DNA of 64,000 nt from Molanna angustata (GCA_963576475.1 OY754967.1:27882595-27946594); one strand, 5' to 3'; counted from the stretch's first letter, positions 45,360-61,594 are shown. A program made the numbers and translations. The notes: generated from the letters alone by a model not told the origin.

Positions 45360-46010
45360 AATAAAGCTTTGACTTTGATCACATATTCGGAAAAGCGAAT
45401 GGGAACTAAATGTGTCAATAAGTAATGAACTACTTAGGTAGGAACTGAAGGAAAACTACCCAAAGGAATTATAGTCATTTCTATATGTGGTTTGTGGGTA
45501 TCCTTTATTATACTAAAATTTCACATTGAACGTGAAACTTCACCGTGGCACGATTAACTATTGACATTTTAATTAATTCTCAGGTGTGTTACACTCTTGT
45601 AACAATAAGTGTCTACTCAGCAGCTAAACAATTAATAATAGTCAGTTAATCATATTCATTTCACCTTGAACGCTGTGTGGTATAATCCCAGGTATAATAT
45701 TTTCTTGGTCTGCGTAACCTTTGCATCCTTTACTGAGTTGTTGTTTCTTGAAGATCACTTGAATATAATTGTCATCTGTTAAAGACGGTTGGAACCTAGT
45801 GAGACTTTAAATTTTATTTGTATATGGTTAGATATAATGTACCTACGCTTACATAAGTATTATACATATATACCAACACACATTTTAGTAGGGTACATTT
45901 TGATGTAGGTATTTTAATACATTTATAACTTTGACATTGTTTATGAACATTGAAAATGGTTGTTTGGTTTATCGAACATGGCCATCCGAGTGATAATTAT
46001 GATCGGTGGT
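45360..46010. other. Intergenic DNA, no gene seen
   Basis: Nothing recognised. Confidence 0.5.
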
Positions 46011-46011
46011 G

Positions 46012-46130
46012 ACAGTGTCACGTGGTCGTCGAGGGTAGGTCGTGTGGGCCCTCGCAGCCTCCAAGTGTAGGTCGTGAGGGCCCTCGAGGCCACCTAGGGT
46101 AGGTAGGGTGGGCCTTAGTCACGTGCCACC
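46012..46130. repeat. GC-rich island of three ~32-bp degenerate repeats
   Basis: Three units of the form 'gagggtaggtcgtgtgggcc' plus 'ctcgc' stand in a row at about 46027-46115. CACGTG lies close to each side (about 46020 and 46119). It contrasts sharply with AT-rich flanks. Confidence 0.65.
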
Positions 46131-46139
46131 AATAGCCGC

Positions 46140-46780
46140 CTGTCTGCCTTACATTTAAGTATATAAGACGGCTCGGAATATGAAAATATTTTGTGGCGCT
46201 AGAGTGAATATTATGTAGGTATCTACTGTTTAATCGAGTCATTTAGAATTGCAATGAGCTTTATGTTCGATGAGCTAAGGCCGAGAATGACAAATTAAAA
46301 ATATTTTACCACCATGAAAATAAGAGTATGTCGATTAAATTTCAAACTAGAGTACGGTAAAGCTTTAGTAATTGGTATATATTAAATAGAATGTAAATAA
46401 ATGCGAAGAAAGATTTTAAGGGACGTCGGGTCTCTTTGCTTACACCGTAAGATAAATGTCATGGGGTGTGATGGAATAAAAAAAATATGATTACCTTAAA
46501 ATTTATTTCTATAATCGTATTCATTAAAATACTGCGCCTTTCATCAACATGAAGTTTTTTCGTAGTCAAAATATCAGTTAAAATTATCAAGTAATTTTAG
46601 GTTATTTAATTAATTATCGCATTGAAGTGCATAATAGTAGTAATAATACTTAACTGAGTTTATTTATTTGAAATGCTTAGTTTTTATTAATATTAAAAAA
46701 TCGTAATATTGAGTATAAAAGTTTTGTAAGCTTAAAATTTTCTATATTTTTTGAAATTTAAGGCTCTGTGAATCAAGCGA
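46140..46780. other. AT-rich DNA, no gene seen
   Basis: Nothing recognised. Confidence 0.5.
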
Positions 46781-46782
46781 AT

Positions 46783-47000
46783 CAAATGTTCTACATGGGA
46801 CACACACATACTAAATCCATGTATGGAACATATATGCTGCAACTTCTTCTAAGTTGGTGTTTTTTGAAATCAAAGTTGGAAAAACCGTAAGCGTGCAATA
46901 ACTCTACTGCTGCATACAATTCTCTCATACGGGACTAACGGGACTAATATTGTCGATTCATTAAAAGAAATAAATTCTCTTGAACGAATAGACCATGTCC
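46783..47000 (-). repeat. Dispersed repeat X, minus-strand fragment
   Basis: On the minus strand 'gttcaagagaatttatttct', 'gagaattgtatgcagcag', 'tttttccaactttgatttca' and 'gcagcatatatgttccatac' match the start of repeat X. Confidence 0.65.
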
Positions 47001-49196
47001 CTTATAGAGTAGTTAGAGGGTATTGAGTGCCATACATCATCCTATTTATCTTAATTTACTATACCATACTTGTTTGTTCTGTATGTAAAAAAAACATGTT
47101 AAATTGAGGTTCTGAATATTTTTCACAGTAAAAATGTTATGAAGTCATACTATCTTGTTGACTTTCAGATTAAATCCTATTTGTAAATACCTAGTTTTAG
47201 TTTATTCATGGAAGCATAGTTGTTATTCAAGTTATCGAAATATGATATCCTTGAGATGATCCGGTCTGTTATCAAGATTTAAGATATTTGTTTGAAAGAT
47301 TAATTTCCAGTGAATCTCCATTGGTCTCAAAACCCTACAATTACTCAATAACAGCAATATCAAACCCAAAGCAATCAATTTGGTTTTACCTAGTAGTTAT
47401 CAAAGCATCGCCTCGAGGCTAAATTTGTCTCCATTATCATTATGCAACCAAATTGATAACTAGAAACAAAACAACTCATCATTATTATTATTATTATTAT
47501 TATTTTGATATTAGTTCTAACTTATAAATAAAACAAATAATAATTTATGTGATAGAAATTGTGGCGCGTGGTCAGGTATATAACTAGGTAACTATGTATT
47601 TGAGAAATGCGTGTGGGCTGTTTTCCACTAAGTACCTAATTGTCCTTTTAATCAGAACAAAAAGAAGGTTAACCTCAAGGATGTCTTGGTAACTAATGTT
47701 AAATATAGAGATTTTTAGGTCTGGAAGAGCATTGATCTGGGTAAACCAGTTAAGGAGTCATGAGTTCAGTTGAGTTTTGAGGAAACGACGCCAAAAGAAA
47801 TTATGTGTGGAGAGAGAATTATCAAAACACTCGAGACAAAACAAATCATTGTTTATTTTTTATAAGGAATATTTTCGTTTAAAAACTGTCGACATTGAAT
47901 ATTTGTAAAACGTTTTTATTAGAAGATCAAATTTCAAAAATGGGATTGAAAGACACACTTAGCGAAAGCGTTATAGGCAAACGTTGCTCAAGTGGACTTA
48001 GTTCGTGTTCGTTGAGATATAATGTTATACCTTTCAGCCAAAGATTACTTTGAATTTTAGTTGAAGTATTGAACAATATTGTTTCATGCTACCCGCGATA
48101 TTCAATGTTCGTTAGAATAAAAATAGTTATATAGTTATGTTATGTGATTACATAATACCGTTTATCTGTAAGTTTTGGTTGATCCGATAGGGCATTAATT
48201 TAATTATGTTTCCAATTACAGCGAAACGCAAACATATAGTTCTCGGAAAAGTGAGTTTGCCCAAATAAAGATATCCAAGATTTGTGCTTCAATGTATCAG
48301 TTAATGTAATCTTGGAGACCAGACCAACCGATTTCTCAGAGCGCCATTGAAAGTAACTGCTCATGTAATGAGTTTCCTCTATGTTTAATGCCTAATCCCC
48401 AGTGGCCATTGTGTCCTGGGAGAACGGATCAACTAAACTCGCAACAATCCAGCTCAAACTGGAGCAAGTTATTTAAGTCAATATTCCTTATATTTCTCAA
48501 CTTTCCTGTACTCAAAAGCTATAGAATCTGTATTAAATTCTTGCTTAAAACTAAGAACTTTGTATCTGCATTCTATGTTTGATTATATTTTAATATGTTC
48601 ATGTAATATATTATATTGACTAACTATAGTACTAAGAAAATTATTTGATTCAGTGTTCGGGGCAACTTTTTAGATATTTCAAACATCAATTTCGTTTGTA
48701 TATATTTTTATACCAAGTTCCATTTATTTTTAAATATTGTCATTAAAAATCTAGCGTAAAAACACGCATATAAAACATAATATTACTCCAGGTATCTATA
48801 ATAAGTTTGTATAGTTTTGTGGCAGGGGAGTTAAATGAAAAACATACTTTTGTTTTTGAAACTGAATTTAATGACATCTCAATAAAACTCCGTAGTAAAT
48901 TGATAGTTAATTTGGTTTTGGTTAATAAACCGAAATAGTTTTAAGCTTCACTTTACTTTATTGACACTAACTCGTGTTACTCAATTAGTGCTCATCTTTA
49001 GGATTGGATTGTTAAATTTCTTGACCAATTAATTGATAATTCGATTTATCGTACATTGAGTAGTCAAAAAGTAAAAAAAAAATATTTTACTTACTTGCAT
49101 ATAACATATATATTTTGTTTTGTTTTGACGAAGAAGAGTGACACAAAGTTTTAAGAGTTTATCATTTTGTTGTTCTTGTGAATATTTTACAGTTCC
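47001..49196. other. AT-rich DNA, no gene seen
   Basis: It contains an (ATT)n microsatellite at 47479-47505. No coding resemblance. Confidence 0.55.
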
Positions 49197-49884
49197 TTAA
49201 GAGGGTGACTGCTGCCAACGTACCTATTTTTTTAATTTGAATTTGCTTCATTACTATACAACGAATCATTTTGAAAAAAATAACCCAGTTAGTTTGGATA
49301 TTAATAAAGAAAAATATACCTTAACTTTTTAATCTGTTCTGTATATATTCTTGTAGGAAAATAATAAGCATACCCTAATTTTTGGCATTTATCTTAAATT
49401 TGTAAAAAACTATAAGGTATAGAGCATTATATTTTTTTTATATATTAAAGAAGATCAAAATATCTGGAAAAATACGATGTAACGTTGCATTAATGCATCA
49501 GGTTAAGTTAATAAACCATAAAAACTTTAATTTCGCAATGGTGCTGAATGTAAAATAAATCTTTTTTACGTTTATTTACTAAACCTGAAGCATTAATGAA
49601 ACGTGACATCATATTTTTCTAGATATTTTTGTCTTCTTTAAACAAAAAAAAATGTTGAACTACGCCTTATATTTTATTAAAAATATAAGATAAACGTACA
49701 AAATCGGGGTATGCCATTATTTTTCTACAAGAATTTATACAAAACATTATCAAAAAGTAAAGATACGTTTTTCTGTACTAATACCCAAACTATCTGAATT
49801 ATTTTTTTCAAAACGATTTGATAAGAAATAATGATGGTATATCAAATTGAGAAATAGGTACGTTGGCAGCAGTCCCCCCCTTAA
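49197..49884. mobile_element. TTAA-flanked foldback element, copy 3 (longest)
   Basis: The element (49201-49880, 680 bases) lies between TTAA 49197-49200 and 49881-49884. The ends are 'gagggtgactgctgccaacg' and the inverse 'cgttggcagcagtccccccc'. The halves are inverted complements centred near 49530-49560, as in copies 1 and 2. Non-coding. Confidence 0.83.
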
Positions 49885-50594
49885 ATACTTAATCGCAAAA
49901 AAATCTTTCATATCTTGAATAAAGTACGAATACTGTTACATATTAAATCGAAACTCTCGTAAGTTCCTTATGATGAATTCATCTTCACCATGTGAGGATC
50001 TCATATTTTACAGTTCCTTGAATACTAATTTCCTTATGATAACTTCATCTTCACCATGTATGGATAACATCAAATTGAGTTTGTTCAACTTACATATATG
50101 TTTATAGTTATCACCCTAAGATTTATTCAAAACTATTAGGTACTTATATTAAATAAGTATGTATAGTGTATGTTGCCTATATTCGTCTTTATAGCATGTA
50201 CGTCAAACTCTGTGTTAAGAATCATAAAGAAATTCGTCCTAACTGTCTAGCGTTGCCTGTTAATGTCACTTTAAAAAGTTTCCACGAAATAATTGACTGA
50301 AGAGAATAAATTTGATATCTGACATTTTTTATCAAGCGTAGACTGTTTCTTATTATTTGAAAATAAACATAACATCAGATGTCGTAGATTCACCCTCCAG
50401 TTACATACTTGAAACATCTAACAAAAAAAAAAATATTCGAATTAATTGGACGAAATTTGAGTAAAAGATATTTGAATGTTTAAAAAAATATTTAGGTACA
50501 GCTCACTTTAAAAACGAATTTAAGAATAAAACTAACATCTAACAAACTGTCGGAACATCCTAACAATGTCTAAGAAATTCGTTAGAGAGGTTTT
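49885..50594. other. AT-rich DNA with a small duplication
   Basis: 'acttcatcttcaccatgt'-type sequence occurs twice (about 49978 and 50041) about 60 bases apart, each beside 'ccttatgat'. Otherwise nothing recognised. Confidence 0.5.
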
Positions 50595-50596
50595 TA

Positions 50597-50706
50597 GATG
50601 GGTGGTGGCAGAGCAGTTAGCGCTGTGATTTGTTAATCCAATGGTCGCGAGTTCGAATTCTGCCACGACCGATTTCGTTCACCTTTAGCACAAGCATTTA
50701 TGCTTA
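50597..50706 (+). repeat. SINE-A head, tail missing, fused to repeat X
   Basis: The tRNA-like head ('ggtggcagagcagttagcgc', 'ggtcgcgagttcgaattc') and 'gttcacctttagcacaagca' are present. The sequence then changes at 'atgcttagt' straight into repeat X 'ccaactgtcgattt' with no tail. Confidence 0.8.
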
Positions 50707-51440
50707 GTCCAACTGTCGATTTTTTTCAAGAGAATTTATTTCTCTTAACATATCGACAAAGTATCAAGCCATAATACGCGAGATATGAATGGCCAGGTCT
50801 ATATTTTTTATGTTTCATTCAACTTTGAAGTCAAAAAACACCAACTTCGAGGCTTCGCAGCATATATGTTCCATACATGGATTTTTTCAGGATTCGGAGT
50901 AGAAAATTTAGTGTGTTTGTGTGTCTCCCCACCCCTTATAACTTTTTTCAAATTAAAGAAAATTTTAAACCCTTAAAAAATTTATACTCAAAATTTCGAA
51001 TAATCTTTTTAGTCAGGGGTTATCAACTTTTGAATCATTGCATTATTTTTAATTATAATAATTATAATGAACACTTCCTTGCACCCTGCGCAAGTGGCAA
51101 GTTTATTGCCGTATGGCGATTTCTTCTAACTAACCACTGTTTCCAGCCTAGAGAAGCAATATTTGCGTGAGAAATGAATTTAAATAAATTTCTCCTCTGC
51201 TGGGTTTCGAACCCAGGACGCCCGTACAGAAACCGAACGGCTTACCAACTGTGCCACGGCGGTCGGTACAGTTTTTTTTTCCACATACTTATCTCTAAAA
51301 CCATAAAAGTCAGAAAGCTGAAAATGAATGATACCTACATGTTTTGTATAGAAAACAAAATTTATTAAAATATTTGGTACGTATTCTTCAACATATATAC
51401 ATACTGTGCTATTTTTGACTTGAGGGGCTTTAAGATACAC
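50704..51440 (+). repeat. Dispersed repeat X, copy 3, interrupted by SINE-B
   Basis: It follows the 32.65-kb copy from 'tccaactgtcgat' through 'aacatatcgacaaagtatca', 'tcggagtagaaaatttagtg' and 'atcaacttttgaat'. After the SINE-B insertion it resumes at 'ccacatacttatctctaaaa' and 'atttggtacgtattcttcaa'. Its intact TTAA at 50745-50748 is the unoccupied counterpart of the foldback site at 24357. Confidence 0.7.
51046..51266 (-). repeat. SINE-B inside repeat X, minus strand
   Basis: On the minus strand: 'ccgaccgccgtggcacagtt' head, 'gggttcgaaaccc' B box, body 'ctctaggctggaaacagtgg', hairpin 'aatcgccatacggcaat', and an (ATT)n-type tail. The open frame at 50877-51170 merely runs across the X/SINE junction. 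Confidence 0.85.
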
Positions 51441-51684
51441 CTTTTAATAAATAATTACACGCGTATTCAAATATAACAATGAACACTTTATTACAGTTAT
51501 GTACAATTAGAGATATATGACTACGGAAGTAGTACTTCCTTATATATGACTACGGAAACGCCCGAATAAATCGGGTCCTACATGTTAAACCTATTGCATC
51601 AAAACAGGAGTATTGCCTAAACTTGATATACCACACATACTCTCGCTATAAACATTTGGATCTCATGAAACATGCAACGAGTTT

Positions 51685-51750
51685 AGAAAATGTATGAGTA
51701 TGTATATGTACTTTTTACGAGGACAAGTTCATTCTTTAAATAAATAGGTT
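51685..51750 (+). repeat. SINE-A tail fragment
   Basis: 'gtatgagtatgtatatgtac', 'gaggacaagttcattcttta' and A/T-rich end match the SINE-A tail; no head is present. Confidence 0.6.
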
Positions 51751-51773
51751 TCTTTGAATAATATGGACGTTTT

Positions 51774-51900
51774 AAAAAACACAAATCACTTTGTTTTCAC
51801 CACTTTTTGAGTTATTTTTAAAAGTGGTGTAAACAAAGTGATTTGTGTTTTTTTAAAGTTTTTTAAAAATGTACCACAAGGTTAATTCTGAAATTATTAA
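51774..51900 (-). mobile_element. Hairpin element, short relative of the 22.8-kb insert
   Basis: Arms 51774-51807 and 51820-51853 pair at 33 of 34 positions around a 12-base loop. They contain 'acaaatcactttgtttt' and 'caccact', as the outer arm of the 22.8-kb element does. The unpaired side carries 'aaaaatgtaccacaa', like 'aaaatgtgccacaa' there. It lacks the inner ~65 bases of each arm. Orientation is arbitrary. Confidence 0.7.
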
Positions 51901-52029
51901 TAATGATATAGACGTTGGTTCAGGTATTTTTATGTTTCTGGTGTAAGGAGAGTAGGTAGATTAATGTACCTACTAAATCATCCTTTGCACGTTTTAATAT
52001 CTTTACGTTGGATAATGATTGACAGTCCT

Positions 52030-52335
52030 AATATGGATGGTAGTTTAGAGGTATTCAATGGAACATTGTACCCACTGTATTATGGCGTACCTTTTCATGA
52101 TTGGAAACGAAAGGCCACTTTTCTTTCGTCTTTTATTTTTGACGGAATCCATTTATCGCCATTCTCTTAGGGGCCCTCTCTCTCACCCATTGTTATATCC
52201 GACCTTTTTGTGATTATTATATTTCACGCTGGTCGACCGTTTATATATTTCCCCCGGCGCCACCCCTGGAGATTGATTCCGGCAGATAATTCCGAAACAA
52301 GGCTGACACCAAATATCACTCGTTTAATCCTTATG
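52030..52335. other. GC-elevated, non-repetitive patch
   Basis: The sequence is less AT-rich and complex, with 'aggggccctctctctcaccc' and 'cccccggcgccacccctgg'. It has no copy elsewhere in the window and no supported frame. It could be a conserved non-coding or regulatory element. Confidence 0.3.
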
Positions 52336-52539
52336 TCATGCACTCCTTTATTGATGTCAATAATTTATGTATTCATATTTTCATTATTAATGTTTCAACC
52401 GATTTTAACCGATGGTATTACGTTCTGTGTCATATTGATTATTCACTTGATTTTAACTTGTTGCGACTGTATACTTTATGATAAAGTACTCAAAGTACTG
52501 GCATATCAAGAAACATGTGTGATATTTGAATTTTATTAG

Positions 52540-56809
<4,270 letters not shown>

Positions 56810-56833
56810 TTCACCCGTGAAAACATCAAATAT

Positions 56834-57076
<243 letters not shown>

Positions 57077-57096
57077 TTTTTTTTTATTTTTTTTTT

Positions 57097-57980
57097 ATTC
57101 TCTACTCTACAGTCGAGAATGTTTATTAATGTCTGCGGTATGCCGAATTTTTTCATGTTATTTTTGACTTGTTTATGTAACTTTCATAATAAGTTTTTTT
57201 GTAAGGTCACTTTATCTTTTTGGGTTCGTACTGTCATGCCCTGGCTACATCTTTCTTTAAAAATGTTTGACGTTGACCTATTTACAAATTTTTCAAACAT
57301 AAAAATACTTAAAGATACTTCAAACGAAACAGATAGGTATATCTAATACTTATTTACAGAAATCAATGCCGATTGCCCTTTGAAATAATAGTCTGAAGTT
57401 TTATGAAATATTTGACGCTGCCTACATTATTATTTTAAATATACTATAGTATTATATTGAATTATTTTTAATAATTAAGTATTTCTTATCATTGTTTGGT
57501 TTTCAAACGTACTTGAAATGTATGGGGTTGCACAGGTTACTTATACATACATACATATTATTAACTCTTGAAATATAAAGAATACAATTTGCATTTGATT
57601 ACACGAAACATTTTATCGTTTATTTCGATATTTCATACAGATTTATTATCCTCTAAGGAGACTTTAACTATAAATTTATAAAGCATCGCTGGTACCTAGA
57701 AGATGAAGCGAGATGAACGCTACCGAATTATATCGCATTATTTTGTGAATACATAAATGAATTTTCTAGAAGATCTGAGCATTTATATTTTGGGAATTTC
57801 AGAAGTTAATTTTACGTATGTTTATCCGAGTAAATAAAGCCTGTTTTATCAACTCTATGTATAAAATTGAAACATAGTAGTATATTGTCATAAAAAATAT
57901 TTAATATTTATGCTGGAATTTTATCTCAAACAGTAACAAACAATATGTTTTTGCAGAACACAAGATTTTCAGACCTTTGT
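57097..57980. other. AT-rich DNA, no gene seen
   Basis: No recognised repeat or coding resemblance. Confidence 0.55.
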
Positions 57981-57984
57981 GTTT

Positions 57985-58165
57985 TAATAATAATAATAAT
58001 AATAATTGGATAATTTATATAGCGCCATTTTTGTGTTATCACCTCAAGGGCGTTTTGATAACGAAGAATGAAACAAGATTGATTTTTTTTTACTAAAAGA
58101 AGAGCCCGTATTACCTGCAGCTGCATGGTAGGTACATACATACATATTATATTTGATTTTATAAA
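57985..58165 (+). repeat. Unnamed dispersed repeat, copy 2
   Basis: (AAT)n, then 'ataatttatatagcgccatt' and 'tcacctcaagggcgttttga', related to 39620-39765, with 'acatacatacatatta' at its right. Confidence 0.5.
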
Positions 58166-58259
58166 AATTGGTAGCTTACATACTACTCAATTTATTTTTG
58201 GTTAATTAATTTACATTGTTAATGAATGTCAGTCAAGTTAATGTAATTCAGTTAATGTC

Positions 58260-58440
58260 AGTCAAGTCAACTCATCCCAGAAGACCAGGCAGACCGTTGA
58301 CAACGTGACACGGGGCAAGTCTGGTCAACAGGAGGAATCAAAACCATCCATGTTTAACCATATCATGGATATAATTTTTTGCGGGAGGCAGACTAAGACA
58401 GAAGGCCGACCCCACAGAATCGGAACAAATGACCAGGAAA
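58260..58440 (+). pseudogene. Possible LINE C-terminal tail remnant
   Basis: 'agaagaccaggcagaccg' translates as RRPGRP, followed by 'LTTWHGASL', reminiscent of the GRP..rW ending of LINE ORF2. 'taaccatatcatggatataa' nearby is shared with 12.6 kb. Stops abound; weak call. Confidence 0.3.
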
Positions 58441-58474
58441 CTAGATTGTTATAATACCTACCCAAAAACAGTTA

Positions 58475-59165
58475 AAAACGGGTGGGTAGTGGCAAACGCT
58501 ATACTCCTCACTACCAAGTCACCCCACAAAGTATTCAAATTTTGTATGGAATTTTTTCAGCAATTTCATGAAATGAGTTTGTTATTTATTTTAAGCTTTA
58601 TATATTTTATTATGTAGATTGATAATTCTTCAATGGCATTTCGTGTGCTGCTGTGTTGCCATTGTAGCATTTTGAAAATATAAATATCAAATTTAAAATT
58701 TCCCGAGTTTGGGGTCACTTTGAAATATTTTACATTAAAAAAAATGAGAAACACTGATCAGATATCCTTCAAAATCTAATGGAACCTAAGCGAGTATTAG
58801 ATATAAAATTTGCAATATTTGAAAATAATCTAATGAGTACATTAGTCTGTAATCAATAAAGTAGAATAAACACTTGGATGGGTGGATGGCAGAGCGGTTA
58901 GCGCACTGGGTTAGTAATCCAGTGGTCGCGAGTTCGAATCCTGCCTCGACCGATCTCGTTCACCTATAGGACAAGCATTTATGCTTAGTTTAGGGAACGT
59001 AGGAAGATGTATATGTACTTGTTTAACAAGGACATATTCATTTTATTTAAAAAAAAAAAAAACACGTCGTACATAGCACATAATATACAGTAAATAGTAC
59101 ACACACACACACAGATACATTGTGATGAAATTTTCAGAATATAATCTCAGCATGTTACTAGTAAA
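58475..59165 (+). repeat. Dispersed repeat Y, split by SINE-A
   Basis: The left part (58475-58873) matches 36.22-36.56 kb ('caacgctata', 'aagaaacactga', 'atatccttcaaaatc', 'gtagaataaacac'). It resumes after the SINE at 59066 with 'gtcgtacatagcac' and ends 'ttttcagaatataatctcag'. Confidence 0.7.
58874..59059 (+). repeat. SINE-A, full-length, inserted in repeat Y
   Basis: Head 'gagcggttagcgcactgggt' with threonine-type loop ttagtaa, B box 'ggtcgcgagttcgaatcc', body 'gttcacctataggacaagca', tail 'aaggacatattcat' plus an A run. 'aaacac' flanks both sides (58868-58873 and 59060-59065), and the uninterrupted Y copy at 36.56 kb has it once. Confidence 0.88.
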
Positions 59166-59291
59166 CAAAAAAAAACTTTAAAATTTGCGAAATGATAACT
59201 CTACACTGGTAGTGAAGTTAAAGAGTTAGTTTCATAGATAACTGTTAGTTAAAAAGTTGGTTAAAAGTCAGTCTAAAATTTATTTTAGTTT

Positions 59292-59314
59292 AATATGTAT
59301 GTATGTATGTATGT
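59292..59314. repeat. (TATG)n microsatellite
   Basis: Five to six tandem ATGT units. Confidence 0.9.
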
Positions 59315-59359
59315 AATAAAATATCACTTGTAAATGGTGCGTAATATGCATTGACTTTG

Positions 59360-59960
59360 TTTGCTACTACACGTGGAACGCAGATTAAAATTTCTCCCAG
59401 CATTGTTCCCGTGTCTGTTGTATAGCGCAAGAGGTTTGGGGAGGAATTTTAGGAACACAAAGCCGTCATTGAAATATGTCCACGATATAATTTCGCCAAC
59501 GATTCGTTACCCTATCATTCAATAAAACTTTACTTTCTATGGGAATCGATTGCCTCGTGTTCTGTGCAGATAGGTATTTTTATTTATTCTTGGCCGTGAA
59601 TTGATGTTGTTAGATACCTACGGGAAAGCCGAGTCAGCCATTGTCATGAAAATGTGATGAAGGTTTGGGCGTGTTTGTGTTTATTCACCGAGTTTAGGCG
59701 GCCGCCTCAAGACGTGCCTCTCGTTTATTGCCTCCTGTTGTAATGTAAATTCTTCCGTTTTCCCGAGCCTCGAGGAGTTCCGGGACGATGCATGTTAATA
59801 TTGTGCGTCCTCCTCTACAATATATAATATATTTGCCCTTAATAAATATTCACCTCGCCGTAATATATTTTCACTTTACTTGTCGGCAAACGGCGAACGA
59901 GTCAATCAATCATTTTACATTATGTTGTTTTCTGTTTGTTCAATGGAAATCGCTCCGAAA
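59360..59960. other. GC-elevated, non-repetitive block; candidate regulatory DNA
   Basis: About 600 bases of complex sequence clearly richer in G+C than anything near, with 'ttaggcggccgcctcaagac', 'gagcctcgaggagttccggg' and several TTTATTG/TTTATTA-type homeodomain-like sites. No copy elsewhere in the window, no long frame (best 66 codons) and no transposon signature. A conserved enhancer-like element is an inference from composition only. Confidence 0.35.
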
Positions 59961-59989
59961 ACTTTTACCACAACGAACCAGTAAATAAT

Positions 59990-61440
59990 TGATCATTTCA
60001 ATTTAAATCTGTGTAAAGTTTTACACAAATGTTTTTTTTTAATTAATTTGAAAATACCATGATCGAATCTATTTTCTGTGCGTGAATAAATAATTTATTA
60101 TACACTACCAATATAACAACAATAAAATAGATTATTTATTAACTGACCATTTTCGTAATGGAAATTAATTTCGTAATGAATGGTTCTTAATGGCAATAAT
60201 TTAACTTTTTTTAGTATATAATGCCTGATACTTGATGGTATATTTATTTCAGAATATTACATATCAAAACTTATTTTAGTCGCTTTTGGAATTAATCTTT
60301 TTAATAATTATTAAAACATATTTTAAATAAGTTGGCTGAAGCAGATTGGAAGAGAAGGATCTGCCTCTGTACTTTTGGATTTTTTGAGATAGAGGTTTTA
60401 GAGTTTTTTTTTATCCTGGATGTCGATGTTCTAAGTGAATGGAGTATGTAAAAAAAAGAAAAGAAAACAAATCATATGATCGCAGAGTAGCCATAGCAAT
60501 TCAAAACTAGTACTGCCTCAGAACAGACTATGTCTAGCGAGGCAGTAAAATTTCCAATATGTGTAAAAAAATAATAATAATTGTAAAATTGTAATTAGGT
60601 AGAAACTAAAAAAAATGTATTTTTGTTCTTTTCTAAACGAAAATGACGAAATTAAATTTAAATTAAATTTTAAATTAAATTTTTTTTAGACGAAAATGGC
60701 TTATAAAATGATTCAGTATTTTTTTTATACACCAATAAAGTGATTGTTAATACTTTATATTGAAACGACGTTTTTTTGGTTGGTATAACATCATTATTAA
60801 ATATTATTCATGAAATATGTAAATTGACGTTTTAAACAAATTATTTGTGTTTATTCATTTAACTATACATATGCACTAGTACCTACATATAAATCAGTGG
60901 TTTTTGTTCAAAAACTCAGAACAAAACTCAAACAAAGTCGTGATATTGAGTTTATTTGAAATATTTAAATTAGTTATTATGAAAAAATTCGCTCAGAACC
61001 CAATAAAGATTTTTTTGCTATAGACTGAAATTTATAAAAAAAAGTGGGTATGCATAAATATATATTAAATTATAAACACAAGATAATTTTGAATCTACGT
61101 TTTTTAATACCACTACGTTATTACTCTCTTCTATTTTTTATATAAAGGTCTTTTTCTTATTTAAAATGCTTTTGTCTGTAAAAAGACATACCTATCGGAG
61201 ACGTGTCTTCTACAAAAGAAAGACTATAACGAATCAGTCATTCCACAATTTTATAATATTATATCTTTTATTATATAATTGGTTCTTTTGATGAACAGAA
61301 ATTGGTATTGTTGAAATGAGTTATCAATAAGAGGCTTTTATATAGAATGGGAAATTACTTAAAGAATTCCTAATTGAAAGTTTCAGAGAAACGTATTATA
61401 CAGTTTCCTGGAAACATCTTATATAATACAAAAACTGGAG
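59990..61440. other. AT-rich DNA, no gene seen
   Basis: No recognised element. Near 60507 and 60537 'actgcctc' and 'gaggcagt' form a small inverted pair. Confidence 0.5.
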
Positions 61441-61444
61441 TTGA

Positions 61445-61594
61445 ATGAATTATACTGAAGCAATTTGCAGTGAGTTACTGAAGTTATTAGGAGGAATTGC
61501 GATGTTGTGTGACGAGGAAGATCAAGAAGATGATACTGTAGAGATCACGTTGGATAAAGCAGTTTCTGAAAGAGGACACAGGGCACAGTCCTAG
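61445..61594 (+). CDS. Small open frame, 49 codons, acidic centre, unknown
   Basis: ATG at 61445 to TAG at 61592-61594, reading MNYTEAICSELLKLLGGIAM, then LCDEEDQEDDTVEITLDKAV and SERGHRAQS. A hydrophobic/amphipathic start is followed by a DEEDQEDD acidic cluster. The codon mix is less A/T-homopolymeric than most chance frames here. No family was recognised. It might be a genuine short peptide, an exon edge, or a piece of a decayed transposase. A mariner relic begins 400 bases downstream. Confidence 0.2.
   Translation: MNYTEAICSELLKLLGGIAMLCDEEDQEDDTVEITLDKAVSERGHRAQS

Noticed and set aside
50877..51170. 97-codon plus-strand frame
   Set aside because: It runs across the junction of repeat X and an inserted SINE-B, so it cannot be an ancestral gene.
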